DNA from: Campylobacter blaseri
Lineage (GTDB): Bacteria; Campylobacterota; Campylobacteria; Campylobacterales; Campylobacteraceae
Length of the DNA stretch: 64,000 bases
Assembly (NCBI RefSeq): GCF_013201895.1
Contig: NZ_CP053841.1
Span: forward strand, 1,488,001-1,552,000
Direction of reading: 5' to 3'
Made by a program: the position numbers and the translations under genes. Shown piece by piece: positions 9,152 to 18,889 of this stretch (within the stretch, counting starts at the first letter, position 1; each line of letters opens with the position of its first letter). The notes under the pieces are model-generated. The model saw only the letters and a program-made list of their open reading frames with translations. It was not told the DNA's origin and ran no database searches.

Positions 9152-9875
9152 TATACTCTCCTATCTTACCATAAATAGTATAATTACAATATCCATTGCT
9201 ATAATTATCTATTGAAATATTTAAATTTTCGCCACTTGGCTGTTTTATCTCTAAACTTAGATCCTGTTTTGTTTTATTAAACTCAACCAAAGCACAAGCT
9301 AAACTACCGCTTCCACAAGCACTTTCATAAAAAAGAGTATTGATATCTCTAACAAAAACTACCGGCAATAGAGTATTTTTATAAAAAACCATAACTCCAG
9401 ATGCAGCTTCGCTAATAAGGTTTTGATCTTTAAGTTTTTTGAATGCAAAATTTTTCATATACTCTTCATCAAAACCAAACATATCGTTTTCATAAACCAA
9501 GTGAGTAATGCCATCTAGTTTTACTTTTGTTAGATCTTCATCTATAGTTTCTATGTCTACTTTAATATTGGATTTTACACCAACATAGTTGCCAAATTTA
9601 TAGCAAATAAAACTTTTACCACAATTTTTAATAGTTACTTCATCTAAATTTAACTTTTTTGCATAATAATACCCAGCACAACGAATAGCATTTAAACATT
9701 GCTCATCCCCTGCCATCACAAGATGAAAATTTTTATCCAAAAAACCAACCTGCTCCACAAAATTATGTTTTAACATAATTTCATCGTTAATTTTTTTACG
9801 TTCATCGTTATCATATAACCCATCAACAACTAGTGCGGTTGGGTTACCTGAAGGGATGAAAATATGATATTTCAT
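9144..9875 (-). CDS. DapF-fold amino-acid epimerase (diaminopimelate or histidine-racemase-like)
   Basis: 243 residues. The C-terminal ACGSGSLACAL (Cys187) and an N-half Cys60 in GDEQC match the two catalytic thiols of the PLP-independent DapF superfamily. However, the N-terminal PSGNPTALV, the EQVGF segment and the FHLVMAGDEQC loop look more like CntK-type histidine racemases than classical DapF, which reads GNDFV, GGDG and CGNGxR at these places. It lies directly downstream of asd (0 bp gap), which supports diaminopimelate epimerase. Substrate uncertain: either a divergent DapF or a second epimerase. No staphylopine synthesis genes (cntL/cntM) are nearby. Confidence 0.7.
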   Translation of the reverse strand: MKYHIFIPSGNPTALVVDGLYDNDERKKINDEIMLKHNFVEQVGFLDKNFHLVMAGDEQCLNAIRCAGYYYAKKLNLDEVTIKNCGKSFICYKFGNYVGVKSNIKVDIETIDEDLTKVKLDGITHLVYENDMFGFDEEYMKNFAFKKLKDQNLISEAASGVMVFYKNTLLPVVFVRDINTLFYESACGSGSLACALVEFNKTKQDLSLEIKQPSGENLNISIDNYSNGYCNYTIYGKIGEYIV

Positions 9876-10901
9876 CTAGTTATTTTCTATCCATTTTAAA
9901 GCAATTCTCACAGCATTAGTTGCAGCACCAACTCTTATTTGATCCGCACAACACCATAAATGCAAAATCTTTTCATCAAAATTATCTCTTCTTACCCTAC
10001 CTACAAAGGTATCGTTTGTATCAGTAGACATCATAGGTGTAGGATATAAATTTTTACTTACATTATCGGCAAGCTTTAGACCAGGAGCATTTGCAAGAAT
10101 TTCTTTTACTTTTTCTATATCAAAATCTTGGTTAAATTTAATTGTAATAGCCTCACTATGGCTTCTTAAAACTGGAACTCTAACACAAGTTGCACTTACC
10201 TCCATTTGTTTATGAAGAATTTTTTGTGTCTCATTAACCATCTTCATCTCTTCTTTTGTATAGTCATTTTCCAAAAAAACATCTATATGAGGAAACAAAT
10301 TTAAAGCTAGTTTATGTGGGAAAACTTTTGGCTTATACTCATCTAGTTTAAAAGCAAAAAATGCTTGTAGCTCTTCTACTAGCTCCTCCATGCCCTCTTT
10401 TCCAGCTCCACTGGCTGCTTGATATGTGCTTACATCAACTCTTTTTATATCAAAAGCATCATCAAGTGGTTTTAAAATTTGAACCATTTGAATAGTTGAA
10501 CAATTTGGATTTGCTATAATTCCTCTTTCTTGCCAAGCATCAATATCTTCAGGATTGCACTCAGGAACAACCAAAGGAACATCACTATCCATTCTAAAAT
10601 GGCTAGTATTATCAATGACTAAAGCTCCACTTTCAACAGCATATTTTGCATATTTTTCTGAAATGCTTCCACCTGCACTAAAAAATGCAATATCTATATC
10701 ATTTTCTTCAAAAGTAGTTTCAGTAAGCTCTTTTATAACAAAATCTTTGTTTTTAAATGTAACACTTTGCCCAGCACTTCTTGCACTAGCAAGAGGTAAA
10801 ATATCATTTACAGGAAACTCTAGCTCCTCTAAGACATTTAATATCTCTTCACCAACTGCACCACTTGCTCCAACTATTGCGACATTGTATTTTCTACTCA
10901 T
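9876..10901 (-). CDS. asd: aspartate-semialdehyde dehydrogenase
   Basis: 341 residues. Reduces aspartyl phosphate to aspartate semialdehyde, the branch point to lysine/diaminopimelate, threonine and methionine. N-terminal NADP-binding GASGAVGEE, catalytic Cys134 in NPNCST, and a C-terminal [19 protein letters not shown] region are present. It overlaps gyrA by 8 bp and abuts the DapF-fold epimerase. In C. jejuni, as I recall, flgR and small lipoprotein genes lie between asd and gyrA; here nothing does. Confidence 0.96.
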   Translation of the reverse strand: MSRKYNVAIVGASGAVGEEILNVLEELEFPVNDILPLASARSAGQSVTFKNKDFVIKELTETTFEENDIDIAFFSAGGSISEKYAKYAVESGALVIDNTSHFRMDSDVPLVVPECNPEDIDAWQERGIIANPNCSTIQMVQILKPLDDAFDIKRVDVSTYQAASGAGKEGMEELVEELQAFFAFKLDEYKPKVFPHKLALNLFPHIDVFLENDYTKEEMKMVNETQKILHKQMEVSATCVRVPVLRSHSEAITIKFNQDFDIEKVKEILANAPGLKLADNVSKNLYPTPMMSTDTNDTFVGRVRRDNFDEKILHLWCCADQIRVGAATNAVRIALKWIENN

Positions 10902-13386
10902 TTTCGCCTCCTAAATCTAGCTCTGATCCATCTTCTTCATCTTCAGTATCAACTTTTGGACATTTTGCAATATTAACAACCTCTTCGCCATCAACATTGA
11001 CAACCTTTACACCGCTTGTGTTTCTTCCTGCTTTTCTAATGCTTTGCATATCAACTCTAATCATTTTTCCACTTGATGTTAAAGCCATTAAATCCATCTC
11101 ATCATCAACTATAACGATCCCAACTAGATCACCAGTTCTAGATGTTAATTTCATACAAATTACTCCTTTTCCAGCCCTTCTTTGAAGCCTGTATTCATCA
11201 GCAGTAGTTCTTTTTCCAATACCTTTTGTTGCAACACTTAAAATTTCTTGTTCATCGTTTTGTAAAATTTCAGCTCCTACTACTTCATCACCCTCTTCTT
11301 TAAACTTAATAGCAGTAACACCACGAGATACTCTACCTATCTCTCTTGCGTCTTCAACACTAAATTTAATACACATACCTTTTTTGGTCACAACAAATAA
11401 ATTTTCTATATCAGGAGTTACAATTGAAGCAGTTACCACCTCATCTCCCTCATCAAGATTAATTGCTCTAATGCCTACACTTCTTATATTTGAATATTCT
11501 GTTAGCTTTGTTCTTTTTACTATTCCGTTTTTAGTGAAAAATGCTAAAGATTTACTCTCATCAAAGTCAGTTGTTGGAATTATAGCCATGATTTTTTCTT
11601 CTGGCTGAAGGTCTATTAAATTAACAACTCCCCTACCTTTTGCAGTTCTACTTCCTTCTGGAATTCTATAAACTTTTAACCAATAAACCTGTCCACGATC
11701 AGTTACAAACATCAAAGTATCGTGAGTATTGCAAATAAAAAATCTCTCAATAAAATCATCATCATAAGTAGTAAGTGCTACTTTTCCTTTGCCACCTCTT
11801 TTTTGTTTTTCATATGTTTTACTTGGAACTCTTTTTACATAACCTCTGTGAGTAATGGTTACAACAACACTTTCATTTGGAATTAAATCTTCCATATCTA
11901 TATCATCATAATCATCTACTATTTCAGTTATTCTTGGGCATTTGAATTTATTTCTAATTTCTATAAGCTCTTCTTTTATGATGTTTTCTATTAATTCTTC
12001 GCTTTTTAAGATTGCCTCTAAATTGCTAATTTGCTCAATTAACTCTTTTAATTCATTTTCAATTTTTTCACGCTCTAAGCCTGTAAGTCTACTAAGTCTC
12101 ATATCTAAAATAGCATTTGACTGAAGCTCACTAAGCCCAAATTTACTCATAAGCCCTTCTCTAGCAACCGTTGTATCAGCACTATTTCTAATAAGCTCAA
12201 TAACTTCATCAATGTTATCAAGCGCTATTTTTAGCCCTTCTAAAATATGTGCTCTTGCTCTTGCTTTTTGAAGTTCAAAAATAGTTCTTCTAATAATTAC
12301 AGTTTTTCTATGTGCTAAAAATAAATCTAAAAGCTCCATTAAGCTGAAAACTTTTGGCTCTTTGTTGTTAATAGCAAGCATTATAGTACCAAAAGTTGTC
12401 TCCATTACGGTGGATTTAAAAAGATGGTTTAAAACTATTTCACTCATAGCATCACGCTTTAGCTCTATTACAACTCTAATGCCATCTCTATCACTTTCAT
12501 CTCTTACTTCACTAATTCCATCAATTTGTTTATCTTTAACTAATTCAGCTATTTTTTCTATTAAATTTGATTTATTTACCTGATAAGGAAGCTCATCGAT
12601 AACAATTACATCTCTATTTCCCTTTTTCTCTATATGGGTTTTAGCTCTAATTTTTATCCTACCACGACCTGTTTTATAGGCATCAATTATCCCCTTTTTA
12701 CCAAAGATAATTCCCCCTGTTGGAAAATCAGGTCCTTTTATAACCTCCATTAGCTCTTCTAAAGTTGTTTCTTTATTTTCAAGCATCATTAAAAGACCAT
12801 CAACTAGTTCATCTAGACTATGTGGAGGGATATTTGTAGCCATACCAACAGCTATACCACTTGATCCATTTAAAAGTAAATTTGGAAGCCTTGATGGTAA
12901 TACATCTGGCTCCACCATACTTCCATCATAGTTTGGTGTAAAATCTACTGTATCTTTATCTAAATCTCTTAAAAGCTCTTCAGCCAAAGTTGTCATTCTA
13001 GCTTCAGTATAACGCATAGCAGCTGCGCCATCGCCATCAATTGAGCCGAAGTTTCCCTGCCCATCTACTGATGGAACTCTCATTGAAAAAGGTTGTGCCA
13101 TTCTAACAAGTGCATCATAAACAGCGGTATCGCCATGTGGGTGATACTTACCTATAACATCTCCAACTATACGAGCTGATTTTTTGTATGGGCTTCTACT
13201 TCCAACTCCCAAATCATTCATAGCATACAAAATTCTTCTATGAACAGGTTTTAAACCATCTCTTGCATCAGGAAGCGCTCTTCCTATAATAACACTCATA
13301 GAATAGTCTAAATAACTCTTCTTCATAGAGTCTTCAACATCAATTATCTGTATGTCTTGTTCTTCATCAAAAATACTGTTTTCCAT
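10894..13386 (-). CDS. gyrA: DNA gyrase subunit A
   Basis: 830 residues. Breakage-reunion subunit of gyrase, which introduces negative supercoils. N-terminal [23 protein letters not shown]-type signature, catalytic Tyr in the RYTEARM motif near 125, and GyrA-box QKRGGKG near 545, followed by the six-blade C-terminal domain with an acidic tail. In the quinolone-resistance region GDTAVYD, the positions equivalent to C. jejuni Thr86 and Asp90 are Thr87 and Asp91, so the wild-type residues are kept. No intein. Confidence 0.97.
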   Translation of the reverse strand: MENSIFDEEQDIQIIDVEDSMKKSYLDYSMSVIIGRALPDARDGLKPVHRRILYAMNDLGVGSRSPYKKSARIVGDVIGKYHPHGDTAVYDALVRMAQPFSMRVPSVDGQGNFGSIDGDGAAAMRYTEARMTTLAEELLRDLDKDTVDFTPNYDGSMVEPDVLPSRLPNLLLNGSSGIAVGMATNIPPHSLDELVDGLLMMLENKETTLEELMEVIKGPDFPTGGIIFGKKGIIDAYKTGRGRIKIRAKTHIEKKGNRDVIVIDELPYQVNKSNLIEKIAELVKDKQIDGISEVRDESDRDGIRVVIELKRDAMSEIVLNHLFKSTVMETTFGTIMLAINNKEPKVFSLMELLDLFLAHRKTVIIRRTIFELQKARARAHILEGLKIALDNIDEVIELIRNSADTTVAREGLMSKFGLSELQSNAILDMRLSRLTGLEREKIENELKELIEQISNLEAILKSEELIENIIKEELIEIRNKFKCPRITEIVDDYDDIDMEDLIPNESVVVTITHRGYVKRVPSKTYEKQKRGGKGKVALTTYDDDFIERFFICNTHDTLMFVTDRGQVYWLKVYRIPEGSRTAKGRGVVNLIDLQPEEKIMAIIPTTDFDESKSLAFFTKNGIVKRTKLTEYSNIRSVGIRAINLDEGDEVVTASIVTPDIENLFVVTKKGMCIKFSVEDAREIGRVSRGVTAIKFKEEGDEVVGAEILQNDEQEILSVATKGIGKRTTADEYRLQRRAGKGVICMKLTSRTGDLVGIVIVDDEMDLMALTSSGKMIRVDMQSIRKAGRNTSGVKVVNVDGEEVVNIAKCPKVDTEDEEDGSELDLGGENE

Positions 13387-13414
13387 GCCCGTCCTTATTT
13401 TATTTTAGTATTAA

Positions 13415-13993
13415 TTATAGCAAATTTTCTTTTGCATTAGCTAAAACTAGCGCAAAAAGAACCTCTATTTTAGCTTTTTTACAAACTTCATGGGCTTCAT
13501 TTAACGTTGTTCCAGTTGTAATAATATCATCGACTAAAATAATAGGATTTTTAATACTTTTTAGCAGTTTAAAATTTCTTCTATTTTTTAATCTAAACTC
13601 CAAACTTTGACCACTATATTTTATAGAGGAGCTCGCTTTTATAATGTTAAATTTGGGGGCAATATCTTTGGATTTTAAGGAATTTGCTAAAATGGCTGTA
13701 TGTGAATATCCGTTATCTATATTATCATCAATAGGAACTGCTAATACCCTTGTGTCAAATTTATATCTTTTAGCAAATTTTTTAAAGCTTAAATTTGCCA
13801 ACTCTTTATACGCAAAAAGTCCATGCAAATGATGCTTTGAGTGTATTAATGTTTTAATTTCACTGTAATTGTAAAAAGAGTAGACATTTAAACCGTTAAT
13901 ATTTCGTTTTTGCAAAGTGTGTTCTAAAAGTATATTTTTACAATTTTTACAGATAAAAGATAAGCTAAAAACCCCACAATTTAAGCACCTCAT
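13415..13993 (-). CDS. ComF-family phosphoribosyltransferase-like protein
   Basis: 192 residues. An N-terminal zinc-ribbon-like region has paired cysteines (CLNC, CKNC). The PRPP-binding signature ILVDDIITTGTTLNEA lies near residues 150-165. ComF proteins act in DNA uptake and transformation in other bacteria; the enzymatic activity is unknown. Its ATG overlaps the stop of the upstream lipoprotein gene by one base (TAATG). The position next to gyrA matches C. jejuni gene order. Confidence 0.85.
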   Translation of the reverse strand: MRCLNCGVFSLSFICKNCKNILLEHTLQKRNINGLNVYSFYNYSEIKTLIHSKHHLHGLFAYKELANLSFKKFAKRYKFDTRVLAVPIDDNIDNGYSHTAILANSLKSKDIAPKFNIIKASSSIKYSGQSLEFRLKNRRNFKLLKSIKNPIILVDDIITTGTTLNEAHEVCKKAKIEVLFALVLANAKENLL

Positions 13994-14562
13994 TAGTTAT
14001 TTAGCTGCTTAATAGTTAAGCTAATTTGTTTAGCAGTTCTAATAACCATATCTTTTAAAAGATCATTTAAGTATGAATCAAAAGCACCTCCATTAACCAA
14101 TGGAGTAAATTTACTTTGAGTCTGGGAAACATCTTTTTTTATAGTATTATTCCATCTTTTAAAATTTATAGTTAGCCTAGCCTCAGCGCTTAAATTTTCA
14201 CCACTAAAACCTTGTAAATTTCCACTAAATTTAGTTAAATTTATATCTACTACTGTGTCTGCACTATCTATAACAGAAATTCCCCTTGAATAAAGCTCTT
14301 TCACAAGAGATTCTTTAAACCAAATTTCTAAATTTCCGTTTAAGTTTATATACTCTTTAATGTTGCCATATCTATCTTTTACAGTAGCCACATAGTTTTT
14401 AATTTCCCTATTATCATTTATACTATTTATATAAATTTTTTCTATATTTTTATCTGTGATTTTTGAGTGAGTACTGTACTGATTTAAAGATATAGCTTTA
14501 TTTTTAGGACCACATCCAATGATAAAAAAAGCAATGCAAGCTACTAAAAAAAGTTTTTTCAT
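13993..14562 (-). CDS. mapA: YajG-like outer-membrane lipoprotein (MapA position)
   Basis: 189 residues. A signal peptide ends in the lipobox IIGC (Cys17), so it is a lipoprotein. The body has the YajG-like layout: repeated short strands including DTVVDINLTKF and a late AEARLTINF segment. C. jejuni carries the lipoprotein gene mapA in exactly this slot (gyrA-comF-mapA-lepA), so the symbol is assigned by position and type rather than by recognised identity. Function is unknown. Here haoCA separates it from lepA. Confidence 0.6.
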   Translation of the reverse strand: MKKLFLVACIAFFIIGCGPKNKAISLNQYSTHSKITDKNIEKIYINSINDNREIKNYVATVKDRYGNIKEYINLNGNLEIWFKESLVKELYSRGISVIDSADTVVDINLTKFSGNLQGFSGENLSAEARLTINFKRWNNTIKKDVSQTQSKFTPLVNGGAFDSYLNDLLKDMVIRTAKQISLTIKQLNN

Positions 14563-14652
14563 ATATAACTCCTTTTAAAAATTGCTTTAATATTAACATC
14601 TGTTTGTAAATTTATTTGATATTTTTAAATTTTTTAGAGGTTTTTTGTGTTG

Positions 14653-14684
14653 TATCCAGCTTGCGTTTGATTGCAAGCTGGATA
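14653..14684. repeat. 12-bp inverted repeat between haoA and lipoprotein gene
   Basis: TATCCAGCTTGC (14653-14664) and its exact complement (14673-14684) flank an 8-nt loop. No T-run follows it. It may be a 3'-UTR structure or a second part of the haoA terminator. Confidence 0.5.
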
Positions 14685-14707
14685 TAGTGGGTAACTTTAG
14701 GAAGCGC

Positions 14708-14730
14708 AAAAAGAGGCAAAGCCTCTTTTT
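14708..14730. terminator. haoA terminator
   Basis: Perfect 10-bp stem AAAAAGAGGC/GCCTCTTTTT with an AAA loop, immediately after the haoA stop, with T-runs on both strands. A typical intrinsic terminator. Confidence 0.8.
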
Positions 14731-16107
14731 TTAATCTTCTATTTTACCTGTTTCTATTCTTTTTTTGTATATTTTTCTAAGTTCTCTAATGTCATTTTTA
14801 ACTTCAAAAACTCCATGCCAATGAGAATAATCAGGTCCTCCCATTAAAGCACCTTGTCTCATTCTTCTACCTTGATGGTGCCATAAGTGATAGTATACCA
14901 CTTGGAACTCATCACTCCACTCATCTTCTAAAAGTAGATTTTTAGATTTTAAATCATCTAACATCTCTTTAGCTTCATCAAAGTAGAAGTTGTAAAGCCC
15001 TACATGTTTATCAGCCATTGTAAAGAAGTTGTCTGTATGTAGTGTTGTATGGCAAGCTTTACATACTGCTTTCATCTCATTTCTAGCTGCTTCAGGTCCC
15101 TCAGGGTGTCCAGCAAGTGGTGTTCCTTTGTTGATTTCACCAGTTTTCCAGTAGTCATATGCAGCTTGTTCAAAACCAGCTGTTCTTTCATTACTTCTTG
15201 GTGCCCAAAGATTCCATTTTAATCTTCTTGAAACATTGTGCGTAACAGTTGTTTCACCAACACCACTCATATGACAAGCAGCACAAGTTGGAGCTCTAAA
15301 GTCAGGAACGTCCCAAGTATCAGGTGCGCTATCATATTTCCATGTATTTCCTTCTGCATTAAATATATGTCCATGCATTGAGTTATTATATATCTCAATA
15401 TCTGGATGATCAGGTCCTAAGTGACATGATGCACAAGCTGCAGGCTTTCTTGCTTCTGCCACACTAAATTTATGAACACTATGGCAAGATTTACAGTTTC
15501 CAACACCACCATCAGGATAGACATTACCTATACCGTAATTTGGCCAACTTTTAGCTACTGGTCTATTGTCTTTATCAAGCTCTATTATGGTTCCGTGACA
15601 CTGAGTACAACCAGTTGCATCAGGAGCGTCTTTAAAATCAGGATGATCAGCACCTTCATAGTGATACATAAGCTTTACCATTGCTGGTTTTGCATACATT
15701 TGCATAGCACCTCTTGCATGACCACTTTTTGTAAACTCATCAACTTCATGCTCATGACAATTAGCGCAAGTTTTTGGGCTAACTAGCATTGATACATGAT
15801 TGTTTGAATCTTTTGGGTGAACTTTTGCTGAAGCCATTGGGTTGTCTGCTTTTACCGAGTGACAGTCTGTACAGCTAACTCCTACATGCGCATGGCGACT
15901 CTCTTTCCAGTCAGCAACAATGCCTGGTGTTTTTTCAGCGTGACATTCAACACAGCTTTTAGCTAGCGCATCCATTTTACGATCAACTTTTAAGTTTTTT
16001 GTAAAAACAATGCTTAAGCCTGTGTTGTTTGATTCGGTTTCGTTAGCATTTACGCTTAATGAAAATGTCATCAAACAGGCTAAAAATACAGCTACTTTTT
16101 TAAACAT
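14731..16107 (-). CDS. haoA: octaheme cytochrome c, epsilonproteobacterial hydroxylamine oxidoreductase-like
   Basis: 458 residues with a Sec signal peptide (cleavage near ANA, residue 22). Exactly eight CxxCH haem-binding motifs (CVECH, CTDCH, CANCH, CTQCH, CKSCH, CASCH, CAACH, CKACH) and the HAO-family C-terminus are present. The epsilonproteobacterial branch (epsilon-Hao) is known to lack the tyrosine-haem cross-link of nitrifier HAO and is thought to work as a reductase in nitrogen-oxide metabolism producing ammonium. It is periplasmic. The donor haoC lies 27 bp upstream, as is usual for haoCA. Inserted here between mapA-like and lepA genes. Confidence 0.88.
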   Translation of the reverse strand: MFKKVAVFLACLMTFSLSVNANETESNNTGLSIVFTKNLKVDRKMDALAKSCVECHAEKTPGIVADWKESRHAHVGVSCTDCHSVKADNPMASAKVHPKDSNNHVSMLVSPKTCANCHEHEVDEFTKSGHARGAMQMYAKPAMVKLMYHYEGADHPDFKDAPDATGCTQCHGTIIELDKDNRPVAKSWPNYGIGNVYPDGGVGNCKSCHSVHKFSVAEARKPAACASCHLGPDHPDIEIYNNSMHGHIFNAEGNTWKYDSAPDTWDVPDFRAPTCAACHMSGVGETTVTHNVSRRLKWNLWAPRSNERTAGFEQAAYDYWKTGEINKGTPLAGHPEGPEAARNEMKAVCKACHTTLHTDNFFTMADKHVGLYNFYFDEAKEMLDDLKSKNLLLEDEWSDEFQVVYYHLWHHQGRRMRQGALMGGPDYSHWHGVFEVKNDIRELRKIYKKRIETGKIED

Positions 16108-16134
16108 CTTTTCTCCTTTTTGGTGTTTTAACTT

Positions 16135-16695
16135 TTAGTTATTTTTTTCTTTTGTTTTTTCAAATTTATCAATAAACAAACCTAAATTTTTATGTCCTAC
16201 ATTTTGATGACAATCTACACAGGATTTATTGTTTTTATTGCCTAATACAAAATAATCTCTGTGTGGTAAAAATGCTTTACCTGATTGCATAACATCTTCT
16301 AAATTTGAATGACATTTCAAACATCCACTATCATATACAAAATGTGAACGCTCCTCTCTTTTTCTACGCCAATCAATCTTATTTGTATCTGTAAAAACAG
16401 TTTTGTAACCATCATTTATAGAAACTTTCATTTTTGTTAAGACATATGTAAAAGAGTTAGTGTGATCAAGGTGGCAATCTGAACATAGTGCCTTTACGCC
16501 TAGTTTGTTTTTACCTCCATGCACATCTTCATGATATGAAGCATTCATAGGATCCATAGTATGGCACATGGTACAGGTATATCCATGTCCTGTCATGTGA
16601 AGCACATCAGCTACCCCCATAGACGAAATAAGCCCCACAACAATACCTATCATAATTGAAGACCAAACAAAAAATTGTTTTTTCCCTTTTGCCAA
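16135..16695 (-). CDS. haoC: tetraheme cytochrome c of NapC/NirT/NrfH family, quinol-linked donor to HaoA
   Basis: 186 residues. One N-terminal membrane anchor (about residues 9-29) and four CxxCH motifs (CTMCH, CSDCH, CLKCH, CVDCH) are the NapC/NrfH pattern. Such proteins oxidise menaquinol and pass electrons to a periplasmic multihaem partner, here HaoA encoded next. The start is TTG (16695) with AGGAGG 5 nt upstream; the nearby ATG at 16700 is out of frame. An FNR-like promoter lies upstream. Confidence 0.88.
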   Translation of the reverse strand: MAKGKKQFFVWSSIMIGIVVGLISSMGVADVLHMTGHGYTCTMCHTMDPMNASYHEDVHGGKNKLGVKALCSDCHLDHTNSFTYVLTKMKVSINDGYKTVFTDTNKIDWRRKREERSHFVYDSGCLKCHSNLEDVMQSGKAFLPHRDYFVLGNKNNKSCVDCHQNVGHKNLGLFIDKFEKTKEKNN

Positions 16696-16770
16696 AGCAT
16701 CCTCCTAGTTTGACCTATCATAAATGTATCTTAAATACAATTCTATTATCAATATGTCATTTGTTTGAAA

Positions 16771-16816
16771 ATTATATCAGAATTAAAATAAAAAAATATT
16801 GATTTAAATCAATATT
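16771..16816 (-). promoter_or_regulatory. class II Crp/FNR-type promoter of haoCA
   Basis: A perfect TTGAT-TTAA-ATCAA box (16799-16812) lies inside a 22-bp palindrome (16795-16816). On the minus strand a perfect TATAAT (16776-16771) is placed so that a start near 16764 would put the box centre at -41.5, the class II activator position. The leader would be about 69 nt to the TTG of haoC. Confidence 0.65.
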
Positions 16817-16851
16817 GTTTAATTGATATTAACTTTCAATTAAACAATATT
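16811..16851 (-). terminator. lepA terminator hairpin overlapping the haoC control region
   Basis: Perfect 15-bp stem AATATTGTTTAATTG (16811-16825 / 16837-16851) with an 11-nt loop. On the minus strand the adjacent FNR palindrome follows and ends in a T-run, so the lepA transcript could stop here or at the palindrome. Confidence 0.5.
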
Positions 16852-16919
16852 TTTATTGTATTCCCAACTTAAGGGATTTGGTAGTAAATTTTTTACTTTA
16901 TATTGTGTTTTATTAAAAA

Positions 16920-18710
16920 TTAGTCAATTTTTAATACACTTAAAAATGCTTCACTTGGTAAGTTGATTTTACCTATTGACTTCATTCTTTTTTTACCTGC
17001 TTTTTGTTTTTCTAGAAGTTTTCTTTTTCTACTTATATCACCACCGTAACACTTTGCAGTTACATTTTTACCCATAGATTTTACATTTTCTCTTGCTATA
17101 ATTTTATTTCCAATGCTTGCTTGAATTGCAACTTCAAAAAGCTGTCTTGGGACAATCTCTTTCATAGCTTTTACCAAATCTCTACCTTTTGAAACCGCCT
17201 TATCTCGCGGAACAACAATGGATAAAGCATCTACATTTTCACCAGCTACTTTTATATCAAGCTTTACAAGGTCTCCAACTCTGTATCCACAAGGCTCATA
17301 ATCAAAACTTGCATATCCTTTTGTGATTGATTTTAACCTATCATAAAAATCCATAACAATTTCATTCATAGGTATATCATACTCTAAAAGCACTCTATCT
17401 GTTGTAATATAGTCCATTTTAGTTTGAATTCCTCTGCGAATATTTAAAAAGGTTATTATATTTCCTAAAAATTCAGTTGGGGTTATAATGGTTGAGTTTA
17501 CATATGGCTCTTTTATGGATTCTATGCTATTAACTGGCGGTAATTCACTTGGATTTTGAATCATCTTTATACTTCCATCTGTTAAGTGAATTTCATAGGT
17601 AACAGTAGGTGCGGTTGCTATTAAATCAAGATCAAACTCGCGCTCTAATCTTTCTTTTACAACTTCCATATGCAAAAGTCCTAAAAACCCCACTCTAAAA
17701 CCAAAACCTAAAGCAACAGAAGTTTCAGGCTCATAACTTAGCGAGCTATCGTTTAATTTAAGCTTATCCAAAGCGTCTCTTAAGTCCTCAAATTTATCAG
17801 TTTCAATAGGGTAAAGTCCTGCAAAAACAAATGGTTTTGCCTCTTTAAAATCATCAACTGGTTCCAATGCTCTGTTTTTTGCTAGCGTTATTGTATCTCC
17901 AACTTGAACATCGCTTACAGTTTTTAGCCCAAGAACTACAATGCCAACCTCTCCACTATCAATTTTATCAGTTTTTATAGGTGCTACTGGGTTTGGATAC
18001 ATCAAATTTAAAACTTCATGCTTTTTATTTGTGCCCATAACTATAACATCATCGCCTTTGCTAATGCTTCCGTCATAGACTCTAACAAGAGCTAAAGCTC
18101 CCAAATAACTATCAAACCAACTATCATAAATCAAAGCTTTTGTCGGTTTGTCTGGAGCTACTTTTGGAGCTGGAATTCTTTTAATTATTGCTTCTAAAAG
18201 CTCTTTTACCCCTTGTCCAGTTTTAGCACTAACTTCTATAGCATCACTACAATCAAGCCCTATAATATGCTCAATCTCATCTTTTACACGCTCTGGATTT
18301 GCAGCTGGTAAATCAATCTTATTTAAAACAGGGATTATCTCAAGGTCATTTTCAAGTGCTATAAAAACATTTGCGATAGTTTGGGCCTGAACCCCTTGAC
18401 TAGCATCAACTATAAGCAAAGCCCCTTCACAACTTGCCAAACTTCTTGAAACTTCATAACTAAAATCAACGTGTCCTGGGGTATCTATCAAATTTAGCAC
18501 ATAATGTTCGCCATTTAGTTCATAGTTTAGCCTAACAGATTGAGCTTTAATGGTAATTCCACGCTCTTTTTCTATGTCCATATTATCCATAACTTGGTTG
18601 CTCATAACCCTATCTTCAACAGCTTTACACTCTGTTATAATCCTATCAGCCAATGTACTTTTTCCATGATCTATATGTGCTATTATGCTAAAATTTCTTA
18701 TATTTGACAT
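16920..18710 (-). CDS. lepA: elongation factor 4 (back-translocating GTPase)
   Basis: 596 residues, full length. N-terminal P-loop AHIDHGKST, then DTPGHVDF and NKIDLP define the translational GTPase. The C-terminal LepA-specific domain with [31 protein letters not shown]-type signature is intact (cited in part: [14 protein letters not shown]). Acts on stalled or mistranslocated ribosomes. Downstream is haoCA; upstream is the restriction locus and its remnant, where C. jejuni instead has efflux genes as I recall. Confidence 0.97.
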   Translation of the reverse strand: MSNIRNFSIIAHIDHGKSTLADRIITECKAVEDRVMSNQVMDNMDIEKERGITIKAQSVRLNYELNGEHYVLNLIDTPGHVDFSYEVSRSLASCEGALLIVDASQGVQAQTIANVFIALENDLEIIPVLNKIDLPAANPERVKDEIEHIIGLDCSDAIEVSAKTGQGVKELLEAIIKRIPAPKVAPDKPTKALIYDSWFDSYLGALALVRVYDGSISKGDDVIVMGTNKKHEVLNLMYPNPVAPIKTDKIDSGEVGIVVLGLKTVSDVQVGDTITLAKNRALEPVDDFKEAKPFVFAGLYPIETDKFEDLRDALDKLKLNDSSLSYEPETSVALGFGFRVGFLGLLHMEVVKERLEREFDLDLIATAPTVTYEIHLTDGSIKMIQNPSELPPVNSIESIKEPYVNSTIITPTEFLGNIITFLNIRRGIQTKMDYITTDRVLLEYDIPMNEIVMDFYDRLKSITKGYASFDYEPCGYRVGDLVKLDIKVAGENVDALSIVVPRDKAVSKGRDLVKAMKEIVPRQLFEVAIQASIGNKIIARENVKSMGKNVTAKCYGGDISRKRKLLEKQKAGKKRMKSIGKINLPSEAFLSVLKID

Positions 18711-18889
18711 GTATTTCCTAGTTAATTTTTTAACTAAACATTATACTAAATTTAATCTATCAAAAAGATTAATTAATTAGTTTTTACATATTTGTAAAAA
18801 ACATCTATAATAAAGTTAAAATTTGGAAATTTGAAATATATTTTAATAAATAAATTTAAATCAAACATTTTATAATTTGGGCATAGTAT

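Noticed and set aside
9144-9875. PhzF-family isomerase
   Set aside because: GNPTALVVD looks PhzF-like, but the C-terminal ACGSG and the paired catalytic cysteines are those of the DapF superfamily.
10894-13386. Quinolone-resistance mutation in gyrA
   Set aside because: The residues equivalent to C. jejuni Thr86 and Asp90 are Thr and Asp, the susceptible type.
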